DNA from: Chloroflexota bacterium
Lineage (GTDB): Bacteria > Chloroflexota > Anaerolineae > Promineifilales > Promineifilaceae
DNA length: 9,133 bases
Direction: 5' to 3'
Assembly: GCA_024223125.1 (NCBI GenBank)
Contig: JAAEOP010000982.1
Coordinates: forward strand, 1 to 9,133
Below are positions 1 through 6,473 of the stretch, piece by piece. Both the position numbers and the translations under genes were made by a program. The stretch's first letter is position 1, and every line of letters begins with the position of its first letter. The notes under the pieces are model-generated. The model made no database searches. It was given only the letters and a program-made list of their open reading frames with translations, and was not told where the DNA came from.

Positions 1-477
1 AGCTGGTATGAGGCGCTGGCTTACTGTAACTGGTTAAGCGCCAAAACGGGGAAGCCGTACCGGCTGCCCACAGAAGCGGAATGGGAACGGGTGGCGCGGC
101 ATACCGACGGCCGCAAATACCCTTGGGGCGATGAATGGCAAGATGGCATTGTAAATTCGGAGGAGGCAGAAGTGGGGAGAACAACGGCCGTAGGTTCTTT
201 CCCCCACAGCGCAGCCGACTGTGGAGCGCAGGATATGAGTGGCAATGTGTGGGAGTGGTGCCAGACGCAGTACGTTTCTCAAGAGCCTTACCGGGGGAAT
301 GACGGCCGTGAAAATTTGAGTGGCGGCCAAAATATCCGACGTGTCGTCCGTGGCGGTTCGTGGCTCAACACTCAGGGTGCCACTCGCGCGGCTTATCGTG
401 GTCACGATCATCCGACGGAACGCTACAACGGCTACGGTTTCCGGGTGGTGGTGGCGCGTCGTCCCCCATCTCAATAA
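1..477 (+). CDS. FGE-sulfatase (SUMF1-type) domain protein, C-terminal part
   Basis: The reading frame is open from base 1 to the TAA at 475-477, giving 158 residues of a protein that begins left of the window. It shows the usual order of FGE-sulfatase/SUMF1 motifs: an LPTEAEWE block (about residues 23-30), YPWGDEW (about 40-46), DMSGNVWEW (78-86), RGGSW (117-121) and a closing GFRVVVAR (146-153). In true formylglycine-generating enzymes the stretch after GGS carries two copper-binding catalytic cysteines. Here that stretch (residues 119-150) has none, so sulfatase activation is unlikely. A non-catalytic or differently catalytic role of the C-type-lectin-like fold is more plausible. In many bacteria such domains end multidomain proteins (kinases, NTPases, caspase-like peptidases), but the partner domain here lies outside the window. 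A GTG at 91 could start a shorter product but would cut the domain, so it is not used. The family is clear; the function is not. Confidence 0.9.
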   Translation, partial: SWYEALAYCNWLSAKTGKPYRLPTEAEWERVARHTDGRKYPWGDEWQDGIVNSEEAEVGRTTAVGSFPHSAADCGAQDMSGNVWEWCQTQYVSQEPYRGNDGRENLSGGQNIRRVVRGGSWLNTQGATRAAYRGHDHPTERYNGYGFRVVVARRPPSQ

Positions 478-578
478 TCCACTGGCCTCTGGCTAGGCGG
501 ACGAGTGGTAGCGGAATCCCGCCCCTCGCGCGTTAGTGCGGTCGCCGCAAAAATATTCGCCCCACCCCAACATATATC
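478..578. other. Short non-coding stretch between convergent genes
   Basis: This holds no gene I can support. One copy of the decamer TCCCGCCCCT lies at 517-526. The same decamer occurs at 723-732 and, reversed, at 581-590, so this may be a decayed fragment of the neighbouring repeat element. A short GCGG/CCGC stem at about 538-548 followed by five A residues is too weak to call a terminator. Confidence 0.4.
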
Positions 579-734
579 GTAGGGGCGGGACGGCGCGGTA
601 TGGCGGTGACGGAAACAAATCACCTTCTCCCCGCGCCGTCTCGCCCCCAACAGGCGGCCGTGCATCTGGGCGAGACAGGCGAGAGAAAGGGTAAAACGTT
701 TGGCGAAGGTATTGACCGCCTGTCCCGCCCCTAC
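579..734. repeat. Structured inverted-repeat element between convergent genes
   Basis: The element is bounded by perfect 13-bp inverted ends, 579-591 (GTAGGGGCGGGAC) and 722-734. It contains two hairpins. Hairpin 1 pairs 582-598 with 631-647 (16 of 17 positions), with an inner GGTGA/TCACC stem (605-609/620-624). Hairpin 2 pairs 668-681 with 717-730 (13 of 14). The same bases can refold into a four-stem junction: 579-591/722-734, 592-598/631-637, 638-646/668-676 and 677-681/717-721. It overlaps the end of the minus-strand ABC gene, whose TAG stop (733-731) is the start of the terminal arm. It may be a REP-pair or MITE-like non-autonomous element, and the stems may also block transcription from both sides. 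No T-tract follows, so a classical intrinsic terminator is not supported. Confidence 0.75.
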
Positions 735-2731
735 TCGTGGCGCAGGGCGGTAACGGGGTCTAATTTGGCGGCGCGGGCGGCCGGGTACAGCCCGGCCACA
801 ATGCCTACCAACGCCGCAAAAGCCAACGCCCCCAACGCTAGCCAGGGTGGAATAATGGACAGCAGCCCCACCCCCGTCACCCCTTCGTTAATCAGGTAAC
901 GGTGGGCAATGTAGTCTACTAATCGCCCCAATCCGGCCCCCAAAATCAGCCCCACAATACCGCCAATCAAACCAATCAAGCCCGCTTCCACCATAAACAG
1001 CAGCCGGATTTCCCGCCGGGATGCGCCCAGCGCTTTTAAGACGCCAATTTCGCGGGTGCGCTCGTAAATCGCCATCATCATCGTGTTAGCCACTCCCAAC
1101 GCCGCCACCAGCAGCGCCAACGCCCCCACCGACCCCAACAACGCCTGCAGCAAAGACAACACCTGGTTGGCCGCATCCAAAATAGCGTCAAACGACTGCG
1201 GCGCAAACTGCATCGTCTCAATCTGTTCAATAACGGCCGGAACCACACTCAACTTATCGGCGCGGACAATGATTAAATCATACCCCTCAGTTTGCAACAG
1301 GTCCGGCTGGCCAAACCACCAGGTAGAGATAGCTTCTCGTTCGGCCAACCCCATATCAATCGTGCGGCTGCCAAAGCCATTGCGTACCCCCACAATGCGG
1401 CTGGGGAAATCCTGGCTTTCGCCGCGCGGCAGTTCCACATTCAACACCACCGGCTGCCCGATCAAATCATCGTAAGCCTCACCCTCATCCAATAAATTAT
1501 CGGCCAAACCGGGAAGGAGGACGATACCTTGTGTTTCCCCTTCCAACACACTTTCACCGGCTAACAATTCGGTACTGTCGCCAAAACCAAAACGGCCCTC
1601 GCCATCGTCGGAAACGCGCACCGGGGCTGTTTCTTCCCCCACTACTAAATTGAGATTGATGCCGCGCGGCAAGCTGAGAACGGGCGTTACCTCTTTAACG
1701 CCGTTTAGTTGTTTGATTTCCTCTACGGCCGCAGGCGTCAACGGCCGTAACGGTTCCGGCGGCGCAAAGGGATCAAACTCATCAGTCTCTTCAAATTCAG
1801 CATTGACAAAAATATTTTCCAGCCCAATCGTCTCAAAATTGCGCTGCACCTCCTTTTGCACCCCCACCCCAAAAGAAACCATGGCCACCAACGTAATGAT
1901 GCCAATAACCACCCCTCCGGCCGTGAGAATATTCCGCACCGGTCGGCGGCGCAGGCTGCGGGTGGCGCTGCGGAAAATATCTTTGAAAGAAAGGGAGGAC
2001 GGTCGTCCGTATTCCGTATTCCGTATTCCGTATTCCGTATTCCGTCGTCGGTCATCAATGCCATCCACCCGGCCGTCTCGCAATCTCACAGTCCGGCCGG
2101 CAAAGGCGGCAACTTCCTCATCATGTGTCACCAGAATCAGGGTGATGTTTTGTTCTTCGTTGAGGGTTTTTAGCAAGGCCATAACTTCCTGGCCGGTGGC
2201 AGAATCCAGATTGCCGGTTGGTTCATCGGCCAGGATGAGGCTGGGGCTGTGGATGAGGGCGCGGGCGATGGCTACCCGCTGCTGCTCGCCGCCGGATAGT
2301 TCGCTGGGGTAATGTTCCAGTCGCTGGCCTAGCCCGACCTTTTCCAGCAGCACACTGGCCTCTTTTTCCCGTTCCGCCTTGCCGACGCCGTTGAGCATCA
2401 GGGGAATGGCTACGTTTTCTACGGCCGTTAACCGGGGCAGCAAATTAAAACTTTGAAAAATAAACCCCACCCGTTGGCGGCGGTGGCGGGTACGCTGCTT
2501 TTCGTCGGCGTCGTGCAACGCCAACCCGTCCAGCCACAATTCGCCGTCGCTGGGCCGGTCCAGCCCACCCAGCAAATTGAGCAGAGTAGATTTACCAGAA
2601 CCAGAGGGGCCAACCAAAGCCACAAATTCACCCGCCTGGATGGTGAGATCAATGCCGTGCAGTGCATACACGGCCGTTTCGCCGCGCATAAAGCGGCGTT
2701 CTAAATTGGTTATTTTGATGGTGTCGGTCAT
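731..2731 (-). CDS. MacB-type ABC protein, fused ATPase and FtsX-like permease
   Basis: This is a 666-residue protein, close to the length of MacB. The N-terminal nucleotide-binding domain (about 1-225) has a Walker A GPSGSGKST (41-49), Q-loop Gln93, signature LSGGE (145-149), Walker B LILAD with Glu170, and H-loop His203, so it should hydrolyse ATP. A linker (226-262) holds the repeat-encoded NTEYGIRNTEYG. The permease part follows: TM1 (about 267-289), a large extracytoplasmic MacB-PCD-like domain (290-525), then TM2-TM4 (about 526-552, 577-603, 628-650) with the FtsX-type ERTREIGVLKALGAS motif (557-571). It ends in PVTALRHE, a normal family ending. Family members export peptides, lipids, lipoproteins or antibiotics, or transmit force across the membrane. 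The substrate cannot be told here. It is probably cotranscribed with the LolA-like gene 78 bp upstream. I chose the ATG at 2731 because the domain begins there. A TTG at 2788 would add 19 residues encoded largely by an inverted repeat. No Shine-Dalgarno sequence is visible before the ATG. Confidence 0.95.
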   Translation of the reverse strand: MTDTIKITNLERRFMRGETAVYALHGIDLTIQAGEFVALVGPSGSGKSTLLNLLGGLDRPSDGELWLDGLALHDADEKQRTRHRRQRVGFIFQSFNLLPRLTAVENVAIPLMLNGVGKAEREKEASVLLEKVGLGQRLEHYPSELSGGEQQRVAIARALIHSPSLILADEPTGNLDSATGQEVMALLKTLNEEQNITLILVTHDEEVAAFAGRTVRLRDGRVDGIDDRRRNTEYGIRNTEYGRPSSLSFKDIFRSATRSLRRRPVRNILTAGGVVIGIITLVAMVSFGVGVQKEVQRNFETIGLENIFVNAEFEETDEFDPFAPPEPLRPLTPAAVEEIKQLNGVKEVTPVLSLPRGINLNLVVGEETAPVRVSDDGEGRFGFGDSTELLAGESVLEGETQGIVLLPGLADNLLDEGEAYDDLIGQPVVLNVELPRGESQDFPSRIVGVRNGFGSRTIDMGLAEREAISTWWFGQPDLLQTEGYDLIIVRADKLSVVPAVIEQIETMQFAPQSFDAILDAANQVLSLLQALLGSVGALALLVAALGVANTMMMAIYERTREIGVLKALGASRREIRLLFMVEAGLIGLIGGIVGLILGAGLGRLVDYIAHRYLINEGVTGVGLLSIIPPWLALGALAFAALVGIVAGLYPAARAAKLDPVTALRHE
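2006..2045. repeat. Heptanucleotide tandem repeat inside the ABC gene
   Basis: The array has about 5.7 perfect copies of a 7-bp unit (TCCGTAT on +, ATACGGA on -). On the coding minus strand it encodes the cyclic heptapeptide N-T-E-Y-G-I-R in the linker between ATPase and permease (about residues 229-242). Seven is not a multiple of three, so all three frames read the same seven codons, and neither strand produces a stop. Gain or loss of one unit would change the reading frame of everything downstream. Confidence 0.95.
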
Positions 2732-2746
2732 GGGGAGAGAGATTGG

Positions 2747-2779
2747 AGATTGGTTCAATCTGCCAGATTGAACCAATCT
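2747..2779. repeat. Perfect 33-nt inverted repeat upstream of the ABC start
   Basis: Arms of 16 bp (2747-2762 and 2764-2779, AGATTGGTTCAATCTG and its complement) flank a single C. It lies in the 78-bp gap between the two minus-strand genes, 15 bp from the ABC start codon, where a ribosome binding site would be expected. As RNA it would form a strong hairpin between the cistrons and could affect stability or translation of the distal gene. It has no T-tract on either strand. The 15-mer at 2739-2753 also occurs exactly at 7095-7109, which points to one dispersed repeat family. Confidence 0.9.
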
Positions 2780-2809
2780 AACGTCCAAAACATTATCTGA
2801 ACAACTATA

Positions 2810-3979
2810 TTATTCCATCGATTCTGCTATTTCCATCGCCTGTTCCGGCGTCAAGTCACCGCCGACCCAGAATTGGACGCCGTTTTCCGTCCAGGCGAGT
2901 AGGGCGCGTTGACCTTCTTCAGAAGCAAAGAGCATCCCGTCCACACCACGCACATTGACAGCTTCGCCCCCGTCATCAGGGGTCATGTTGGCTTCCGTTT
3001 TGCCCTGGGCGACGGTGAAACTGTTTCCCTCTGGCAGGCTGTACTGCTGCACGATGGCGCCACGCACAACGGCCGTGTCCACCAATGTCGCCCCCTCCGG
3101 CAAAACAGCCGGCGCCAGCAAATCAATCTCTGCCTGCGCGGCCGCATCTTCGGCGGAAAGCGATTCCATTTCGGGCAGTTCCAGATCGGAAATGGGGATG
3201 ATCTCTGTGCCTGGCGGAATGTCAAAGGTAAACAGGGCCTCATCTACACCCTGGTTTATTTCCAGTTCCAGGGCGATGATACGGCCGTAACCCGCCACGC
3301 TCTCAGCCAACTCTACCCCCAGCGGGGCGCGGTCAGCCGGACGCAGCCAGACGTTTAAGTAACCTCCAGCCGCACGTACTTCATTCGGCATCTGTTCGGG
3401 GATGGGGATAAGACGCAAAGCCAGGGCGCGGCTGCCGCCAATATCAGCGTTGCCGTTCCGTTCGGCCGTGAAATATTCCAGCAATTTATCCACCGCTTCC
3501 GCAGACGTTTCGGGGATGTCGCTTTCATCCCAGTCACCTTCATACTCTGCATGGTCGGGCAGGTCATAATCGCGCCCTTCCATCTGGTCGGCAATGAGGA
3601 CAGCCAACTCTTCATAGGTTCCGGTGAGGACTTTGTTTTGAGTAGGGTTGTACAGCCAGAAATTGGTTCCGTCGGACACGGCCGTTACCCCTACAAATTC
3701 CCCTAAACTAGCTTCCAGCACTTCGGCGCGGAAAGCAGGTTCCCCATTGGGGCCAACATCCAACTTGCCCCACGCTTCCACCGTACCGCTGCCGCTTTCG
3801 TCGGGCATTTCTGCCTCAAATTCAGCGATGGCATGTCCATCGGTAATCGTTTCGGTTGTATCCAGGGCATCTACCAGCATATCGCGGGCGGAAGGCTGCA
3901 TGGCAAAAGCCACCAGTCCTACACTGGCGATGATAAGTACAATGGCTAAGAGGATGAGGTTCTTTCGATTTTTGATCAT
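2810..3979 (-). CDS. LolA-like/DUF4367 secreted or membrane-anchored protein
   Basis: This is a 389-residue protein starting at ATG, with AAGGAG (3992-3987) 7 nt upstream, which fixes the start. Basic residues (MIKNRK) followed by a hydrophobic segment (about 8-27) form a signal peptide or signal anchor. No lipobox cysteine is present. Residues about 30-258 resemble the LolA/LolB/RseB-like fold: VSDGTNFWLYNPTQNKV (101-117) is the typical central strand pair, and LFTFDIPPGTEII (249-261) is a typical end of that domain. Residues about 282-389 match the DUF4367 pattern, closing with LLAWTENGVQFWVGGDLTPEQAMEIAESM. LolA-like folds bind acyl chains or lipoproteins, and DUF4367 has no settled function. 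The gene precedes the MacB-type ABC gene on the same strand, so the protein may be its extracytoplasmic partner or regulator (inference). The fold assignment is by motif recognition only. Confidence 0.85.
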   Translation of the reverse strand: MIKNRKNLILLAIVLIIASVGLVAFAMQPSARDMLVDALDTTETITDGHAIAEFEAEMPDESGSGTVEAWGKLDVGPNGEPAFRAEVLEASLGEFVGVTAVSDGTNFWLYNPTQNKVLTGTYEELAVLIADQMEGRDYDLPDHAEYEGDWDESDIPETSAEAVDKLLEYFTAERNGNADIGGSRALALRLIPIPEQMPNEVRAAGGYLNVWLRPADRAPLGVELAESVAGYGRIIALELEINQGVDEALFTFDIPPGTEIIPISDLELPEMESLSAEDAAAQAEIDLLAPAVLPEGATLVDTAVVRGAIVQQYSLPEGNSFTVAQGKTEANMTPDDGGEAVNVRGVDGMLFASEEGQRALLAWTENGVQFWVGGDLTPEQAMEIAESME

Positions 3980-3986
3980 TGGTTAA

Positions 3987-3992
3987 CTCCTT
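3987..3992 (-). promoter_or_regulatory. Ribosome binding site of the LolA-like gene
   Basis: AAGGAG on the minus strand lies 7 nt before the ATG at 3979. It is the only strong Shine-Dalgarno sequence before any gene start in this window, and it supports the chosen start. Confidence 0.8.
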
Positions 3993-4092
3993 TTTCGCAA
4001 ATAGATAGTTTGATAGGTATCCTTTCTTCTTAACACCAGCTTACTATGTTTTGTGACAAACAATGTAGAACAAACTGTTAGTATGTTCGGCG

Positions 4093-4107
4093 CAAACTAA
4101 TAGTTTG
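4093..4107. promoter_or_regulatory. 15-bp perfect dyad, possible operator
   Basis: CAAACTA, one central A, then TAGTTTG form a perfect 7+1+7 palindrome. It lies 12 bp upstream of the proposed plus-strand -35 box. Two more copies of the half-site core lie upstream. The size and symmetry suit a dimeric repressor or activator, but no regulator gene is in the window to support this. Confidence 0.35.
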
Positions 4108-4118
4108 GGTTACATACA

Positions 4119-4146
4119 TTGCATTTAACCATCCCCCCGTTAAAAT
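4119..4146 (+). promoter_or_regulatory. Possible sigma70-type promoter for the glycosyltransferase genes
   Basis: TTGCAT (4119-4124) and TAAAAT (4141-4146) are separated by 16 bp. The -10 box matches consensus at five of six positions and the -35 box at four of six. Transcription would start near 4153, leaving a leader of about 80 nt. The assignment is by eye in an AT-rich region and could be chance. Confidence 0.3.
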
Positions 4147-4189
4147 TACCATCTTGGAGATGAATTTTTCGGTATGGTTCATATGTAGC

Positions 4190-4206
4190 ACGATTTGCAA
4201 AATCGT
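4190..4206 (+). promoter_or_regulatory. Small hairpin in the leader of the glycosyltransferase genes
   Basis: ACGATTT (4190-4196) and AAATCGT (4200-4206) pair around the loop GCA. The stem ends 26 nt before the chosen ATG. It could be a leader hairpin or an operator dyad, or it could be a remnant of a dispersed repeat. It has no T-run and is not a terminator. Confidence 0.35.
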
Positions 4207-4232
4207 CCATAGACAAACAACTATTCTTGAAT

Positions 4233-6473
4233 ATGAGACATCATAACATTGATCATCAACGTTGGGGGCACGGCCGTCAACCTCTCATCCTGGCTTTAGC
4301 TGTTTTCTTGTTATTAGGCGTTATTACCATCTGGCGTGTCCCTCCTTTTGAAGGGCCAGATGAAAGCCAGCATTTTGCCTACATCTTGTGGCTGGCCGAC
4401 GGCAATGGATTTCCGCCTCAGGATGAGACTGCCTGGGAAACAGCCATTGAGCAAGAAGCCAGCCAGCCACCCCTTTTTTACATACTGGCCTCCATTCCGG
4501 CGCGTCTCATTGACACGGCTAATCCTACGGCCGAATATCGGGAAAACCCCCATTTTGTGGGACCCTTTCCGCGTATCCTGCCCGACAATGATAACCGGGC
4601 CATTCATTATCCTGGCGACGCCAGTCCGTTAGCTGGGGGATGGTTGGCTCTGTACCTGGCTCGTGGCATTGCCCTGGCTTTTGGAGCGCTGCTGCTCATC
4701 AGCGTCTATGGGTTAGCGCGGCAGGTGACACCGGACTCTTATGTCATCCCTTTAGGGACAGTTTTTCTAACGGCCGTCACCCCCCAACTCATCTACATCA
4801 GCAGTGTGGCTTCTAATGATATTCCCGCCGCCGCCCTCAGCACATTAACTTTGTGGCTGCTGGCTATGTATGTGCGGCGCGGCGGCGGGGTTTGGCTTTC
4901 CATCGGCATTGGCGGCGTATGGGGGTTGGCGATTTTGGCTAAGGTGAGCGCTTTTGTGTTGATTGTGCCGATTGGACTGGGCTGGTTGTGGGTGTGGCAT
5001 GTTAACGGCCGACACCATAAACAAGCCCTCATCAATGGCCTGCTCTTGGGTGGCAGCACCTTTGCCGTGGCCGGTTGGTGGTTTATCCGTGCCTGGCTGC
5101 TGTATGGTTCTCCTTTGGGATTGCAAACCCATGATGCGACTCCCTGGGCTATCAATGATCCCGAAGAGCTTGCCGATTTCATCCCCCGCTGGTTGGAAGT
5201 GTTTCGCTCCTATTGGGTTTCTTATGGCTGGGGGACGATTCGGCCGGATGGCTGGGTGTATGATTTGCTGGGGCTGGCCGCGGCCGTAGCTGTGGTCGGG
5301 TTACTTTGGACAGTCTACCGTTGGCGGCCGCAAAAACACACTGACGAAGAAATGACAACGGCCGTTCTCATGATTATTCTAGCGGCCGGGTTGTTAACTG
5401 TCATGATCTTTTTGGAATATTGGATGCACCGGGTCATTGCTCCTTACGGCCGTCTCGTTTTCCCCGCCATCACCGCCACCTCTCTTTTTATGATTATCGG
5501 CTGGCGAGCTATTCATCCCCGGCTGCCGGCATTTATGTGCGTGATGGTGGGGTTGCTGGCTTTATTGGGGCCGTTTACTACCATGCGAGCGGCGTTTAGT
5601 TTGCCCCGGCCGTTAACCACAGATCAGGTAGCTCAACTACCCCAATCATTGGGTATCTTTTTTGGCCCCACAGCCAACCAGCCCGTTGCTGAACTACTCA
5701 GCGCCCAACCCGTTGCCAGCTCGGTGGAGGCCGGTAAAAATGTGGCAGTGGAGATTTGCTGGCGGGCGTTGGCGCAAACAGAGCGCGACCTGACCATTCT
5801 GCTGCACATCGTGGGGCCGGACAACAATCTAACTACCAACCGCCGCACCTATCCAGGTCTGGGACGTTTTCCTACCTCCGTCTGGATACCAGAAACGGCA
5901 TTTTGTGATATTGTGCGTGCCCCCGTGTGGCAAAATCCGCCCCAAACGATACTGTATACAGTGGAAGTAGCTCTGTATGATGAGGAACTAAATGAACGAC
6001 TGCCGGCATTTAGTACCAATGGCGACTTGCTATCGCAAACATTTGTTAATGACATTCGTCTGGAGATTGCGGACCCGCCCGACCCACTTGAACTGCTGGT
6101 TGAAGCCGGCAATATTCAACTGTTGGATTACACGGCCGCCGACGTCTGGCAGCCCGGCACACAAGAAACCATCGAACTCAGTTGGGGCGTTGCCACGCCT
6201 GTTAATCAGGATTTGCAAACCTTTGTCCATCTGCGCGACCCCCAATCTGATGAAATCATTGCCCAGGCAGATGGGTCGCCAATAGATGGCTGGTACCCCA
6301 CTTCCTGGTGGACGGAAGGTGAGCTGGTGGTGGATGAACGGCCGTTTCCCCTCCCCCCCGATATCTCCCCCGGAACCTACGATCTGGTGGTGGGATTTTA
6401 CGATCTGGCCTCCGGGCAACGAGTGGGTGAAGAATATTTGTTGCAAACGGTTGAGGTTGAAGCCGTGCCATGA
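4233..6473 (+). CDS. GT-C-type membrane glycosyltransferase with C-terminal beta modules
   Basis: This is a 746-residue integral membrane protein. After a basic N-terminus comes TM1 (about 18-34), then an extracytoplasmic loop with GPDESQHFAY, whose Asp43-Glu44 matches the acidic motif that GT-C enzymes (ArnT/PMT-like) carry in their first loop. QPPLFYILA (78-86) follows. Many further hydrophobic segments extend to about residue 450, including a TAVTPQLIYISSVASNDIPA stretch (about 180-199) typical of this superfamily. Such enzymes move a sugar from a polyprenyl-phosphate donor to a lipid, protein or glycan outside the membrane. Donor and acceptor cannot be told. Residues about 480-610 and 620-746 look like two beta-sandwich modules without membrane segments, and the second resembles the tail of the next gene. 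A TTG at 4227 would add two residues; I prefer the ATG at 4233. No clear Shine-Dalgarno sequence precedes either. The TGA stop overlaps the start of the next gene. Confidence 0.85.
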   Translation: MRHHNIDHQRWGHGRQPLILALAVFLLLGVITIWRVPPFEGPDESQHFAYILWLADGNGFPPQDETAWETAIEQEASQPPLFYILASIPARLIDTANPTAEYRENPHFVGPFPRILPDNDNRAIHYPGDASPLAGGWLALYLARGIALAFGALLLISVYGLARQVTPDSYVIPLGTVFLTAVTPQLIYISSVASNDIPAAALSTLTLWLLAMYVRRGGGVWLSIGIGGVWGLAILAKVSAFVLIVPIGLGWLWVWHVNGRHHKQALINGLLLGGSTFAVAGWWFIRAWLLYGSPLGLQTHDATPWAINDPEELADFIPRWLEVFRSYWVSYGWGTIRPDGWVYDLLGLAAAVAVVGLLWTVYRWRPQKHTDEEMTTAVLMIILAAGLLTVMIFLEYWMHRVIAPYGRLVFPAITATSLFMIIGWRAIHPRLPAFMCVMVGLLALLGPFTTMRAAFSLPRPLTTDQVAQLPQSLGIFFGPTANQPVAELLSAQPVASSVEAGKNVAVEICWRALAQTERDLTILLHIVGPDNNLTTNRRTYPGLGRFPTSVWIPETAFCDIVRAPVWQNPPQTILYTVEVALYDEELNERLPAFSTNGDLLSQTFVNDIRLEIADPPDPLELLVEAGNIQLLDYTAADVWQPGTQETIELSWGVATPVNQDLQTFVHLRDPQSDEIIAQADGSPIDGWYPTSWWTEGELVVDERPFPLPPDISPGTYDLVVGFYDLASGQRVGEEYLLQTVEVEAVP

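Larger units (their letters stand above)
3993..4232. promoter_or_regulatory. Divergent intergenic control region
   Basis: This AT-rich region separates the minus-strand LolA-like/ABC unit from the plus-strand glycosyltransferase unit, so both promoters should be here. It holds four CAAACT/AGTTTG hexamers (4007-4012, 4071-4076, 4093-4098, 4102-4107), two of which form a perfect dyad. It also holds a possible plus-strand promoter at 4119-4146 and a small hairpin at 4190-4206. I could not place a convincing minus-strand promoter. Confidence 0.5.

Noticed and set aside
34..474. Long antisense open frame opposite the FGE-like gene
   Set aside because: It mirrors a clearly homologous coding sequence, has no recognisable domain, and its composition is that of a shadow frame.
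579..734. Intrinsic terminator, tRNA or structured ncRNA in the convergent gap
   Set aside because: The stems lack a T-tract on either strand, there is no anticodon or CCA geometry, and no known RNA family motif is visible.
600..899. Plus-strand open frame of 99 codons
   Set aside because: It starts inside the inverted-repeat element and runs antisense through the conserved permease C-terminus. No motif or ribosome binding site supports it.
2006..2045. CRISPR-like array
   Set aside because: The units are 7 bp, directly adjacent and without spacers, and no cas gene is present.
1650..2312. 220-codon plus-strand open frame across the heptamer repeat
   Set aside because: It is antisense to the ATPase domain of the ABC gene. 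Its length is helped by the repeat, which is stop-free in every frame.
2732..2788. TTG start at 2788 for the ABC gene, adding 19 residues
   Set aside because: The extra residues come mostly from the inverted repeat, and the family domain begins at the ATG at 2731. I cannot exclude it, since neither start has a clear ribosome binding site.
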